This document shows positions 9,766-19,360 of a stretch of DNA of 20,422 bases, in pieces. The notes beneath the pieces were generated by a model. It was not told where the DNA came from. It did not search any database and worked only from the letters and a program-made list of their open reading frames with translations. The stretch comes from Selaginella kraussiana (Eukaryota > Streptophyta > Lycopodiopsida > Selaginellales > Selaginellaceae). The stretch lies in contig LDJE01100711.1 in assembly GCA_001021135.1 (NCBI GenBank), positions 1 to 20,422 on the forward strand, read 5' to 3'. How positions within the stretch are numbered: position 1 is the stretch's first letter; the number at the start of each line of letters is the position of its first letter. Both the position numbers and the translations under genes were made by a program.

Positions 9766-10961
9766 ATGCTGGTTAAATCTGCCTATGTCGGCGCCGCTCA
9801 ATGTAAACCATTGACAACCACCAAGTCAGCGTCCATGGCCGCAGCTGCCACTGTAGCTATGATGGAGCCGTCGAACGTCGACAAGGAACGACGTTTGAAG
9901 GTGCTCTGCCTTCATGGTTTTCGTACCAGCGGGGAGATCTTGCGCCTTCAGATTGAGCGGGCCAAGTGGGGAAGCCCTATCATGGACCTAATGGATCTGG
10001 TATGTTGTTTTTGTTGTCGTTCTAAGATATGGATCTCGGTTTTTAAATTAAACTATATAGTTCATGCATGGAATTTTAAGGCTAAAAAGGCGTCTGTCGG
10101 AATTTCGAAGATTGAAAGTCGTAGTATTAACCCAACATTGCAGAACTTCTTAGACGGTCCCTTTCCAGCTAAAGGAAAATCCGAAGCTGAGGAGTACTTT
10201 GCACCACCTTACTACGAGTGGTTCTCTCCTAACAAGGTTTTTGAACGCTCTTAAATTCGTGGATTAATGCTAAGCCTTCGAATTTCAGGATTTTACAGAG
10301 TATTCTGGAGTGGAAGAATGTGTCTCCTATCTCGGGGACTACATAAAAAAGAACGGTCCTTTCGACGGATATTTGGGCTTCTCGCAGGTGAATTTTGAAC
10401 CTCATGGATCTTAGGCTGAATTTCATTGACGACAGGGTGCATTTTTTGCTAGTGCTTTGGCAGGAGTTCAAGACAAGGTACCATTTTTTCGGTTTTTCTT
10501 CATGGTTTTTCTGATGTCTTTGTATTGGATAGAGTTGGAATGCTCTTCCTTCGAAGGTGAAGTTTGTGATCTTGATCTCGGGTGGTAAGTTTCGCTACAA
10601 ACGCATGGCTGAAGTAGCATACGACACCACGATTGAATGTCCATCTCTACACATTGTTGGTACGTTGTCTACGGCATTTTTACCATGGTAGCCTAATCTA
10701 TATCTCTATAGGCGAGAAAGATTTCCTCAAACAAAGTAGCGAAGCCTTGGCTGAAGCCTTCAAGGATCCGGTGGTAATCAAGCATCCTTATGGTCATAAA
10801 GTCCCGAGACTAGGTGAGTACCATAGTAACCATGGTTTTTCCTTTATTTTATTTCTTCGTACTTTTCATTGCCAGGCGAATCAAGCATTGCCCAATTTCG
10901 AGGCTTTTTGCTGGACATGCTCAAAGCTTCACTTCCAAGTGAAGTTCAACTGGCGGTCTGA
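9766..10961 (+). CDS. FSH1/OVCA2-type serine hydrolase (alpha/beta-hydrolase)
   Basis: Small alpha/beta-hydrolase of the FSH1 (DUF341) family, related to yeast FSH proteins and human OVCA2; it probably cleaves small esters, but the plant substrate is not known to me. Exons: 9766-9999, 10144-10236, 10289-10387, 10436-10477, 10533-10659, 10712-10813 and 10876-10961, giving 260 aa. Motifs: VLCLHGFRTSGEIL near residues 47-59 (strand 1 and oxyanion loop), FLDGPFPAKG, APPYYEWF, nucleophile elbow GFSQGA with S141, FVILISGG, Asp202 in GEKDFLK and His227 in HPYGHKVPRL. The catalytic triad is complete and the length fits the family. The start is ambiguous. The first in-frame ATG is 9766; the second, at 9835 (TCCATGGCC), has better context and gives 237 aa. 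Homologues begin just before the LCLHGFRTSG strand, so either is possible. A short palindrome, ACCATGGT, sits in its fifth and sixth introns. Confidence 0.95.
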
Positions 10962-11507
10962 TTATTTTGAATATTCCTCCCGTTCATAATTATTTTGTAA
11001 CAATTTGAATATTCCCCCCGTTTAAATAAATAAATTTAAATATTCTAAAAAACTACGACACACACACGTGAATATTCTTCTCATCATGTGAATATTCTTA
11101 AAATGCATTTGGCCGATCATTCGAAATATTCCATGCATGTCGATGGGATTGGGAAAATTCCATCGTTTGAAAGCATCCCGCTGGCTGACGTTTGGTGGGA
11201 AATCGTGTGTCAGGAGGTGCGTTCGCCAAAATTGTTTTCAAATTCGTAAGGCGGAGATCTCCCGCCAGAAAATCCCACTTAATTGATAACCATGGTATTT
11301 CCTAGACTAAACCCATATTATGTGAAAACCCTAAGCACACTCTCTTCGGGGAGGGAGGAGCTTCAGATCTTGCGTTTCGGGGCGCCGATTTCTTGCCGCT
11401 AGGTCGTCTTGTAGCTGGGATCGGGCGCAGCAATTCTTCCAAGAGGTGATCGTCTCCAGCGATCGGCTTGTAGTGTAGGCTGCTGGAAAATTTTCGGGAC
11501 AACCGGA
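10962..11507. repeat. FSH1-DRP2 spacer with six AATATTC motifs; DRP2 upstream region and leader
   Basis: The first 170 bp hold GAATATTC or AAATATTC at 10969, 11007, 11038, 11070, 11090 and 11123. The first two lie in a recognisable 38-bp duplication (TTGAATATTCC followed by a CCCG block). The stretch is AT-rich and serves as the 3' flank of the hydrolase. From about 11220 the sequence becomes GC-richer. It contains ACCATGGT at 11289 and a telobox (AAACCCTAAG) at about 11326, and ends in a CT-rich to mixed leader directly before the DRP2 ATG. No gene is seen. Confidence 0.7.
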
Positions 11508-14500
11508 ATGGAGAATCTTGCGGCGCTCGCTCAATCGATGCAGCAGGCCACGGCCCTGCTCGCGGATCAGGATGGCGTGGACGACGAATCGTTGGATCAA
11601 TACGCCAGCTTTCTCAACGTGGTCGCTCTCGGGAACATTGTGAGTGCCGATTTTCGCAGTGCAAAATTCGTGGTTTTTCGATCTAACATGTGCATTTCGT
11701 TCTCAGAGTGCTGGAAAATCCGCAGCTCTCAATAGCTTGATTGGATACCCCGTCCTGGTAAGTTGTTACCATGGTAACCTGCATGGTGACGTCGTTTCGT
11801 GGATTTTCAGCCCACTGGTGAGAATGGTGCAACCCGGTCGCCAGTTATTGTGGAAATGGAACGCGAAGAACGTCGTGGTTTGTTCATTCAAAAGGACGGC
11901 AAGACGGTGCCCATATCGACAAGTAAGTGCCTTAGGCATCGACCATCATGGTCAAGTATAGCGTTACCATGGTGAAAACCTTCGGGGTGAATACCCGTAG
12001 AACCAATGGAATTATACCATGGGGGTGGAAACCTAAATTATATTCGTTAGTCTATCACCGACCACGGATATACCATTACATACCATTAGATGTAGCGTTA
12101 CCATCGACCATGTGGTCTCACGGTGCCGGTTTTTCCAGATGACCTACGTCTTCAACTTCAAAACAAGTTCGGGAGGGTTACCGCTGGTAGCTCCGGGAGG
12201 ATCACCATGCAGCTCAAATCGGGTTCAGGTAAGCGTTAACCGTGGTACTCACCTTTCTGACGTCTTCTTCACGTTGTACAGCACCGCCCTTGAGATTGAT
12301 AGATCTCCCTGGCGTCGACGGCAGATCTTTTGACGATACGATGGTACGTTTATATTCTCAATGTTCTTAAAGTTCTTAAATACAATCAATGTGCGTCTTT
12401 CAGGTCCGGGATTTCGTAGAGAACACCGACTCGTTGCTACTCGTCGTCGTCCCCGCTGCGTCTGTACGGGACATCTCCGGAAATGTGGCTCTGAAACTCG
12501 CGCACGATGCCGATAGTGAAGGTGAGAGCGGACGTATTTATTTCTATATGTTTCCGTATTTTTTATTTTCATACGTATTTCTATAGTGTTCTGAGACGTA
12601 CGTATTTGCAGGCTCGAGGACCGTCGGAGTCATTACGAAGGTCGACCAAGCGGCTTCGGATTCCAGGAGCTTGGCGGCGGTGCAAGCAGTTCTTTCGGGA
12701 CAAGGCCCCGCGTTCGCATCCAAAATCCCGTGGGTCGCTATGATCGGCCAGTCCGTTTCGATAGCCGCCGCTCATAGCCGAGAAGACTCATTGGAGACCG
12801 CCTGGAGAGCCGAGATGGAGTCGCTCAAGTCGATACTCTCCGCCGCATCTCCGACTCGGCTCGGAAGACCTGCCCTCGTCGAGACGATCTCGAAGCAAGT
12901 CCGGCAACGTATACAGAAGCATCTTCCTGTTCTGCTCTCAAGGTACGTCTGCTTCAGGGTTAGGGTTTAGATTTGGTACTGATGTTTGGTATCGCAGTCT
13001 GGAGGGTAAGACGCAAGCCGTCGATGAGGAACTCTACAGACTTGGCGAGAGGATGGTGGAGTCGGACGAAGGAATACGAGCGATCGCACTTGAGCTCTGC
13101 CGAGAGTTCGAGGACAAGTTCCTTGAACATATCAACTCTGGAGTGGTATGTTGCATTTCTTGTTTTTTTTTTCGAGGTTTTACGTGGTTTTTTTTAGGGC
13201 GGGAGCTACAAGGTCGTTTCGAGCTTTGAAGGGAATTTGCCGAACAGGATCAAGCAGCTCCCGCTTGCTAACTACTTCGACTTGAGTGGAGTGAAAAAGG
13301 TCAGTATCACTTTGTTTTTTCTATGGAAAAAACGTCATTTCTCTTTCGATACAGGTGGTCCTTGAAGCTGATGGTTATCTCCCGTACCTTCTTTCTCCTG
13401 AGAAAGGACTTCGCGAACTCATTCGTCGAACTTTGGACCTCGCAAAGGACCCGGCGAAAAGCTGCGTTGATGAGGTCAGTATTGGGTTGACGTTTTAGGG
13501 TTTAGGGTTAGGGTTGGACTTTCGCATTCTTACTTTTGCATTACAGGTACACAGAGTCCTTCTGGACATCGTTTCCTCGGCTGCGGGAGCTACACCAGGC
13601 TTGGGACGCTTTCCACCCTTGAGACGTGAGGTACAATTCTGCAAATTTTGTAGTGTGTTCCATTCTAAAGCATTGCTTTTTGCAGATGGTTTCGATGGCG
13701 AGCAGTGCTCTCGACGACTTCCGTACTGAAGCCAAGAGGATGGTGGTCGATCTAGTCGACATGGAACGGGCGTATATTCCTCCTCAGCACTTCACTCGAT
13801 TGATGCAGCGCAGGTGAGATTCGATCTGCGTGTCTCTTCATGTTTTGCTGCTCGCAGGCTCGACAAGGCTCGTAGAGAAGATGAGATGAAGTACAGAACC
13901 ACGAAGAAGGCCCAAGAAGCTGAGCAAGCCATTCTCAGCAAGGTTAGTTGTAGGGTTTGCGGTTTGGTGTTTAGGGTTTATAGCGCGTGTGTTTTTCGTC
14001 AGGCGTCACCTCAAGCAAATGGAACAGCTACAATGCCTGGGCCGGACAAGGAAAACAGCGAGAAAGATAAGACCGGTATTTATTTGTTTTCCGAGGTTTT
14101 ACAGTTTCTAATGTTTTATTTGATGATAGGATACTTGCTCAAGGTGAGCGCCAAAGCTGATAGCTGGAACAAAAGGTGGTTCGTTCTCAACGAGAAGGCC
14201 AATAGGGTATGCGTCATTTCTAATGCATGGTTGATTTATTCATACGCATTTCTGCAGCTCGCGTACTTGAAAAAACCAGACGACAAGCGATTTCAAGGCG
14301 TTATTAATCTAGAGGTACGATGTTTCCTATCATTTGCTTTATTTAAGTCTCTGGATTTTAATAGGAATGCGTCATTGAGGAAGCGATTGAGGATGAAATC
14401 GGACCCAAGTCGAGCTCCAAGGATCCATCAAAACAGGCAAATGGCGAACTCAACCTCACAATCAAGATCAGTAACAAAGTGCCCTATAAAAGTGTCCTTA

Positions 14501-15494
14501 AAGGTGCATTTTTTGTTGCTAGAGAATCATTCTGATGCTCATGTTCCATCGCAGCCCAACATTCGATCATTCTCAAGGCTGAGACGATGGCCGAAAAGCT
14601 CGACTGGATGACCAGGTTGCGGAGCTGCACCGAGGGCACCGTCGCGAAATCCGAAGTCGCTGTACCGCTGCGTACGAGCCATTCCGAAAGCTCTTTGGTA
14701 TGTGTAGGTTTAGGGTTTAGGGTTTCGTAAGGAAGCTGACATTAGGACGCAGGATACAAAGGATACGTTGCCAGCAAGGAGAGGTGACCCCGAGGAGGAT
14801 CTGAAAATCATGGCTCAAGAAGTTCGCGACTACGTAGAGGCGGTGTTGAACAGTCTTTCAGCCAACATCCCCAAGGTACCTCTCAGGGCAGAGTTTCGCA
14901 TGGTACTACTACCACGTTACTGGGTTGCAGGCTGCGGTGTTTTGCCAGGTTGAGAGGTCCAAGGACTCCATGTTGAGTACGTTGTACAAGTCGATCAGGT
15001 AATGATGGTTCGAATTGGTTTATGGTGACTAACGACTACCATGGTAGTTCGCTTCCATCCGCGACTATCAAAGAGCTCTTGCAAGAAGATCAGGAAGTGA
15101 AGCGCCGGCGTGACAAGTGCGAGCGTCAGGCTTCGTTGATATCCCGCCTTGTTCGACAACTCAGTAACCACGAAGCCCGGGCGTCCATAAGCAACGGTTA
15201 CACCGACGAAGGTACTTCGTAGGTTTTTGGGGGTTAGGGTTTTGGGGTACGAGGTTAGGGCTTTGGGGTTTAGGGTCTGGGAATTTAAGCTAATGTACAT
15301 CTTCAGGAGCGGGAGGTGAGGACTGGAGAACCGCGTTCGAAGATGGTGGCATGTCGCCTTCGTCTTTGGCTCCTCAGCAGCGATCAAGGTCCTCAACGCC
15401 CCAGCCCCACCGTGAGGCCTTGGAGAACGGGGATTCTCGGAAGAAGACTCCCAATAGGCGACCACCTCAGCTTCCGAATGTGTACCGGCAGTAG
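11508..15494 (+). CDS. DRP2: Dynamin-related protein 2 (DRP2) with PH domain
   Basis: Large GTPase of the classical dynamin type in plants (Arabidopsis DRP2A/B, ADL6), acting in clathrin-mediated endocytosis, trans-Golgi trafficking and cell-plate formation. I trace 22 exons: 11508-11639, 11707-11757, 11811-11922, 12139-12228, 12282-12343, 12404-12521, 12612-12942, 12998-13145, 13198-13299, 13355-13474, 13547-13630, 13686-13813, 13858-13942, 14003-14075, 14130-14206, 14258-14314, 14365-14503, 14555-14697, 14753-14875, 14931-14998, 15048-15211 and 15307-15494. They give 864 aa, slightly short of about 915 in Arabidopsis. GTPase motifs: P-loop GNISAGKS (42-49), switch threonine in [13 protein letters not shown] (136-139), TKVD (197-200). 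The stalk includes [25 protein letters not shown] and [17 protein letters not shown] domain runs from about 546 to 680 ([19 protein letters not shown]), the GED follows ([19 protein letters not shown] to [12 protein letters not shown]), and the tail is a short Pro-rich segment. All key residues are present. Confidence 0.97.
12956..12970 (+). repeat. Telomere-like motif in DRP2 intron 7
   Basis: AGGGTTAGGGTTTAG lies inside the 55-bp intron between DRP2 exons 7 and 8. It is a short interstitial TTTAGGG-type motif in sense orientation. Confidence 0.8.
13494..13515 (+). repeat. Telomere-like TTTAGGG repeats in DRP2 intron 10
   Basis: Three successive units (TTTTAGGG, TTTAGGG, TTAGGG) run through the middle of the intron between exons 10 and 11. 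This is the longest nearly perfect telomere-type run in the gene. Confidence 0.85.
13951..13980 (+). repeat. Degenerate telomere-like repeats in DRP2 intron 13
   Basis: TAGGGTTT at 13951-13958 and GTTTAGGGTTTA at 13969-13980 lie within the 60-bp intron after exon 13, separated by a G/T-rich spacer. Confidence 0.7.
14709..14725 (+). repeat. Telomere-like repeats in DRP2 intron 18
   Basis: TTTAGGGTTTAGGGTTT, two perfect plant telomere units plus a partial one, lies 12 bp after the donor of the 55-bp intron between exons 18 and 19. Confidence 0.85.
15219..15281 (+). repeat. Degenerate telomere-like G/T-rich tract in DRP2 intron 21
   Basis: The last intron (95 bp) has several runs of the type GGTTAGGG, TTTGGGG and TTTAGGG, all in sense orientation, making about two thirds of the intron a G/T-rich telomere-like tract. 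Confidence 0.75.
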
Positions 15495-16961
15495 TAGGTG
15501 GTTTAGCGTGGTGTACCATTTTGCAGTGTTAGTTGTTTGGGAGTTTTGGCGTCCCGTAGTGCTTTCGCTTATGGCTCCATTTATACGTGGTGAATTTTAT
15601 TGCAATATACATTCCAGGATATCAGTCTAAAACTGAGCTGTCATGTAGTAGATTAGTTTTAAAAAGTAGTTTCGTATAATTTAACATGTGCTGGTGTTAA
15701 TAACTACAAGGCGCAAAAACAAGGGAGAGTTTCCTATTGGTTGAGTACATTTTTTAGATTGTCGTTTCCTAACCGAAGGACGGTTACAAGCAATGCATCA
15801 ATCGAAAACTGTTGCATAATGGTTCTTTTAGCACAACTATGCATTGTATTGGAGTGTAATACGAAACACAGCGGGCGTCCAGTGGTGTCCACAGTCGCAA
15901 GGAACCAAAGAAGCAGCCTTTTAAGCGTGGAGAATACTTTCTTGAGCATCGCTTCACACGTCCTCCTGCAACCTCGGAATGGAGTTACCAAAAATAAGTC
16001 AAAGAAATGACATTTCATAACCCGAGTCATAGCTGCGAATAACAACTAAAAAATACAACAAGTTGGCCTTTTTCCTTCAGGAAAAAACTGGAAAAAACCC
16101 AAATCATGTGTGGCTCGCCTGGGCGCGACAGGTGCGCTCCGACCTGGATAGAGATGCATTTCGTTCGCAATGGCCACTTGGTTTCTACAGTAAAGACCTC
16201 TTCCCACATAATAGAATGCAATAACCTTTACCATTCAAGCGTAAATGGATCACTAGGCACCTGTTTACATATTGATTAGAATGAAGGTCTCCACGTAAAA
16301 TTGTCACAAAATACAGGAAATTTATTAAGCTTAGATATTATTAATTTTGTAATTCTTTATATTATTTTAACGTTGTTTAAGCGCTTTCTTTCGTGAAGTA
16401 TCCAACGATTTTAAAATGATGTTTTTTGCAACTTTGATTCTCATATTTTTTGTTGCACCTGCGGGAAATAAATCCACATCATTTTAAACCCAGCCTAGTA
16501 AATTTATTTACTATACATACCTTTCTTTCTTATTTTGTTATAATATGAAGTGATTCGCTCATCCAAATTAAATCGTGTTCTTATTGCAAGTGGGGAATTT
16601 ATATACCATTTTATTTCGTCACGCTTCTCGTCCATGTCTGACTTTTTGTTAGTTTGCACACTTCAGTCCCGTAATACTTACCAATTACTTTAAAAATATA
16701 ATATGCTATATACTTGATTCTTGTGGTATGACTTAGTTTGATTCCTCTCAATTTCTCCAAAATATTGAAGTAGATACCACAAGATTTTATCGTCTTCATG
16801 AGTAATTGATGAATCTCCTCCAAAACTTCAAGCTCTTGAAGCTCTTCCTTAATTGTAAGTGGACGCATAGTATGATCGAAATGATCGAGAAATAAAAAGA
16901 GGGAAAATTGGGATCGAAGGAAAAGCCTAGACCCATCCAGCTTGTATGGAGTTATTTCCGC
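15495..16961. other. DRP2 3' flank and AT-rich spacer; no supported gene
   Basis: Positions 15495-15720 look like the 3' UTR and polyadenylation area of DRP2. From 15734 to 16045 both strands stay open for about 90-100 codons, but neither translation resembles a known family. From 16270 to 16700 the sequence is strongly AT-rich. A minus-strand frame at 16611-16868 (85 codons, Glu/Leu/Lys/Ile-rich, starting MRPLTIKEELQELEVL) has a helical look but no recognised domain. Part of its start comes from a GAAGCTCTT tandem repeat, so I leave it uncalled. Confidence 0.4.
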
Positions 16962-17318
16962 TTAAGTTAAATTCACGGTGTCCAACATCATTTCCCCGCC
17001 TTCATGCCAGGTGCAGGTCTTAAGATTTGATCCATCTTGAGTCTGGAGCTTCATCCTGAAGTCACCTGAAGGATTCAGGATAAACTTCTGACTTATCATC
17101 AGTTCTGGACCAGTAGCAGGTTTGCTTTAGGTTACAAAATTGTCATTGTAATAATCTTCCATCCACTCAAGCTGTCCATAGTCCTTGAGAACATTGTTTA
17201 AGTAGTGTCCAAAGCCAGAAACCCATGTGATTCGCATTACCCTATATCCTGAAAAATGTCCAGCACCACCACAAACCCTATACCCTATACCCTGATCATT
17301 CAGTTTGTTCATTGTCAT
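16962..17318 (-). CDS. Unrecognised small protein, two-exon candidate
   Basis: Candidate gene that I cannot assign to a family. Exons 17318-17136 and 17087-16962 join through a 48-bp GT-AG intron in phase 0 to give 102 aa. Exon 1 starts MTMNKLNDQG, has a repeated GYRV motif, then ITWVSGFGHYLNNVLKDYG and LEWMEDYYNDNF. Exon 2 reads KFILNPSGDFRMKLQ, then TQDGSNLK, CTWHEGGEMML and a TAA stop. The composition (aromatic residues, alternating hydrophobics, few low-complexity stretches) looks protein-like, and exon 2 suggests a beta-rich fold. An alternative first intron at about 17290-17249 would remove a telomere-like stretch. The acceptor of exon 2 has a weak pyrimidine tract. It could also be a fragment of a larger gene or a pseudogene. 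Confidence 0.33.
17273..17294 (-). repeat. Variant telomere-like repeat (CCCTATA)
   Basis: Three CCCTATA-type units on the plus strand (AAACCCTATACCCTATACCC), with another CCCTATA at 17240. They lie inside exon 1 of the small candidate gene, or in an intron of it. Confidence 0.7.
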
Positions 17319-17645
17319 TCATCTCCGTCCTCGCTCTCGCTCTCGCTCGTCCTTCCCAACAAGTATCAAGATTTTCTACACGCTCTACATTATGCAAATA
17401 ATATGTCAATTTTTAGAGTCAGCTACAATTGAAACTCCCTCCAGACATACATGGGGTGTCTTACAATTTCAACATATCAGCAAAATATGTGGAGGTTAAC
17501 AAATGGAATATGTTAGCCTATAGCCATTAAATATGTATCAGTAGAATATTTAAAATTTAGTGCATATCCTACGAATGTTCTTTATACATTATTTATATTG
17601 TAAATTTAAAATGCTCGAATGACAAAATAATTACACCTTCACCTT
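17319..17645. other. AT-rich spacer downstream of the GT90 gene
   Basis: Apart from the microsatellite, this interval is AT-rich (many ATATTT and AAATTTA words) and is the likely 3' flank and polyadenylation region of the GT90 gene. No reading frame of interest is seen. Confidence 0.5.
17330..17348. repeat. CTCGCT microsatellite
   Basis: CTCGCTCTCGCTCTCGCTC, a run of three CTCGCT units. On the minus strand it is a GA-rich tract 12 bp upstream of the candidate ATG at 17318, where a 5' leader would lie. Confidence 0.8.
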
Positions 17646-18950
17646 CTATGATGAAATTGTGCACGGGATGGTCTGGACGCTCTTGCTTTGCTGGAACACC
17701 CGTTTTGCTGCATCATTTGCTGCACATCCGGTCAAGGCCTCCCTGCAAAGGATCTGAGCTCCAGACGGTACCTTAGGAGCGAAACGTTGAAGCTTTGCAT
17801 AGTGATTTAAAAGATGGAACCAGTAATCATAAACACGATCCATGCTAACTTGGTCACTTAAAAACTCTCGACCATGCCTGCCGATTTCCTCGGCCTTGGA
17901 GGCTTCTGCATTGCCCCAATGCACGTCCTTCCTGATGGCATCACACATGCCCTTCTTTGGCACGTCCAGGTAATGGTAACCAGGCAGCAAGGCCCGGCTA
18001 AAGAAGTCGTAATACTTTGAAGCAATGTTTAACATGGTCGACCCACAAGCCATCCGATATTTGAGGCTGGCGGACCAGCTTATACCCTCTGCATATATGT
18101 TATACCTGTGATTACATTGTTTCGAGAACTTAGAGTTCTTTAAACCTGTAGCCCACTCATATCCCCAATTCTGAGCATGAACCTCAATTCCATCTTCAGC
18201 GGAGCTACACTTCATAAGTTCTTTTCTAGTGGTTCCCATGTTTACATCGCCCCTCCAGAAAGCGGACGGCAGCCTGTCCTTCCAATCAACTTCGTCGGAA
18301 CCTGCGAATATCGCTTTGGACTCGTGCTCCCAAGGGGCAATGTCAACCTCTGGCCAGCCCCAGTACGAGAAATCCGGAATAAGAACATCCATATCCTTAT
18401 CCGTCCGGCAGTAGCTTAGGATCGGGGCCTGGAGAAACATGTCTTTGAGCTTCGGAACAATGGGCCGGTCTCTACAGTTCACCAGGAAGTCTACGTCTGG
18501 AATCTGGCCGGGATATCTTTCTAGGAGTTGTAGCAGTCCCCACAACGTGAAAATAGGCCTACTTTGCACCGGATTTCCATATACTTTGAAATACAGCTTT
18601 CCACCAACAATGGTAACCCTCAATGACACTCGGCTCTTTGAACCTTGTGCGAGCTGGCTCAAAGTGATGCCATAAGACCATGGTGCCAAGTCTGCACTAA
18701 TGAGATTGAAGTAATTAGGGCAACCTGTTGCTGTCTGATTCAACTTGGTTAAGTTCCACATTTTTGCTGGCGCCTTACAGATGGTGTCAACTGAAGCCCC
18801 ACAAGAAAGATTAGCCTTGTAGTCTTGTTGGAGACTTTCCCACCAACGTGATTTCCCAACTAATGTCCCCGTAAGTTGTTTGTAAATCACCAACGATAGT
18901 GTGACACTCAAGACCACCAGGATTGGGGTAGTGCTCCATGTTGGTTTCAT
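17646..18950 (-). CDS. GT90 family (CAP10/DUF821, Rumi/POGLUT-like) O-glycosyltransferase, single exon
   Basis: Type II membrane protein of glycosyltransferase family 90. Animal members (Rumi/POGLUT1) add glucose or xylose to EGF repeats in the ER; plant members are DUF821 proteins that have been linked to cell-wall or protein xylosylation. One uninterrupted 434-aa frame starts at MKPTWSTTP; residues about 7-23 (PILVVLSVTLSLVIY) form a signal anchor. The luminal domain begins with a Cys-rich stretch and GCPNYF with LAPW at about residues 78-93. Family hallmarks follow: VDFLVNCRDRP, FSYWGWPEVDIAPW, FWRGDVNMGTTRKELMKC, and the donor-binding signature YNIYAEGISWSASLKYRMACGSTML, which is about residues 292-316. 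NLSC and NLTK are possible N-glycosylation sites. It is intronless while most neighbours are rich in introns. No poly(A) tract or flanking direct repeats are obvious, so retroposition is possible but unproven. Confidence 0.94.
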   Translation of the reverse strand: MKPTWSTTPILVVLSVTLSLVIYKQLTGTLVGKSRWWESLQQDYKANLSCGASVDTICKAPAKMWNLTKLNQTATGCPNYFNLISADLAPWSYGITLSQLAQGSKSRVSLRVTIVGGKLYFKVYGNPVQSRPIFTLWGLLQLLERYPGQIPDVDFLVNCRDRPIVPKLKDMFLQAPILSYCRTDKDMDVLIPDFSYWGWPEVDIAPWEHESKAIFAGSDEVDWKDRLPSAFWRGDVNMGTTRKELMKCSSAEDGIEVHAQNWGYEWATGLKNSKFSKQCNHRYNIYAEGISWSASLKYRMACGSTMLNIASKYYDFFSRALLPGYHYLDVPKKGMCDAIRKDVHWGNAEASKAEEIGRHGREFLSDQVSMDRVYDYWFHLLNHYAKLQRFAPKVPSGAQILCREALTGCAANDAAKRVFQQSKSVQTIPCTISS

Positions 18951-19360
18951 TGAGAGTGGTGTTTATTAAAACCAATCTGAGCCGTCCACACTTCAGAATC
19001 AACGGCAAGTGTGCTAACCCAGCACCCTAAGGTCTAGACCTAAATCTGCCGTAACATTTGCCCATCTTCCTCGGTTGTGCATTCCTCTCATTTGCAATCC
19101 TCTTGAATGTGCGTGTACCTTGAATCTGTATTATGCAGTGAAGCTCTCACATTCTCACTGCTATCCCACTCTGCACTTTTTCTAGAAACCCTAAATCCCA
19201 ATCTGCACTTTTTCTAGAAACCCTAAATCCCAATCCCTATTTTTGCACAATGATACCTTTTTGAAAAACGGTTCGTGAAAGGTTCCAAGTATGTCACAGC
19301 GCTCTTGCTCGTTTTACAGGCGTGAAGCTTCGAACTTCTTACAGGTCTCTGTCTGCTAAG
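18951..19360. promoter_or_regulatory. GT90 upstream region and shared spacer with telobox repeats
   Basis: The first 150-200 bp upstream of the GT90 ATG should hold its leader and core promoter; no clear TATA box is seen. Further out lies a 32-bp tandem duplication, each copy carrying AAACCCTAAAT, a telobox. The elements could serve the GT90 gene or a plus-strand transcript to the right. Confidence 0.4.
19170..19233. repeat. Perfect 32-bp tandem duplication containing a telobox
   Basis: The unit at 19170-19201 starts TCTGCACTTTTTCTAGAAAC, continues CCTAAATCCCAA, and is repeated without a mismatch at 19202-19233. Each copy includes the telobox AAACCCTAA and a TCTAGAAA word. The perfect identity suggests a recent duplication. 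Confidence 0.9.

Noticed and set aside
15734-16045. About 100 open codons on both strands downstream of DRP2
   Set aside because: No recognised motif, no splice context and ordinary composition. A transposon fragment was considered, but no terminal repeats or transposase signature were seen.
16611-16868. 85-codon minus-strand frame MRPLTIKEELQELEVL
   Set aside because: It lies in AT-rich DNA, its start overlaps a small GAAGCTCTT tandem repeat, and it has no family match; too weak to call.
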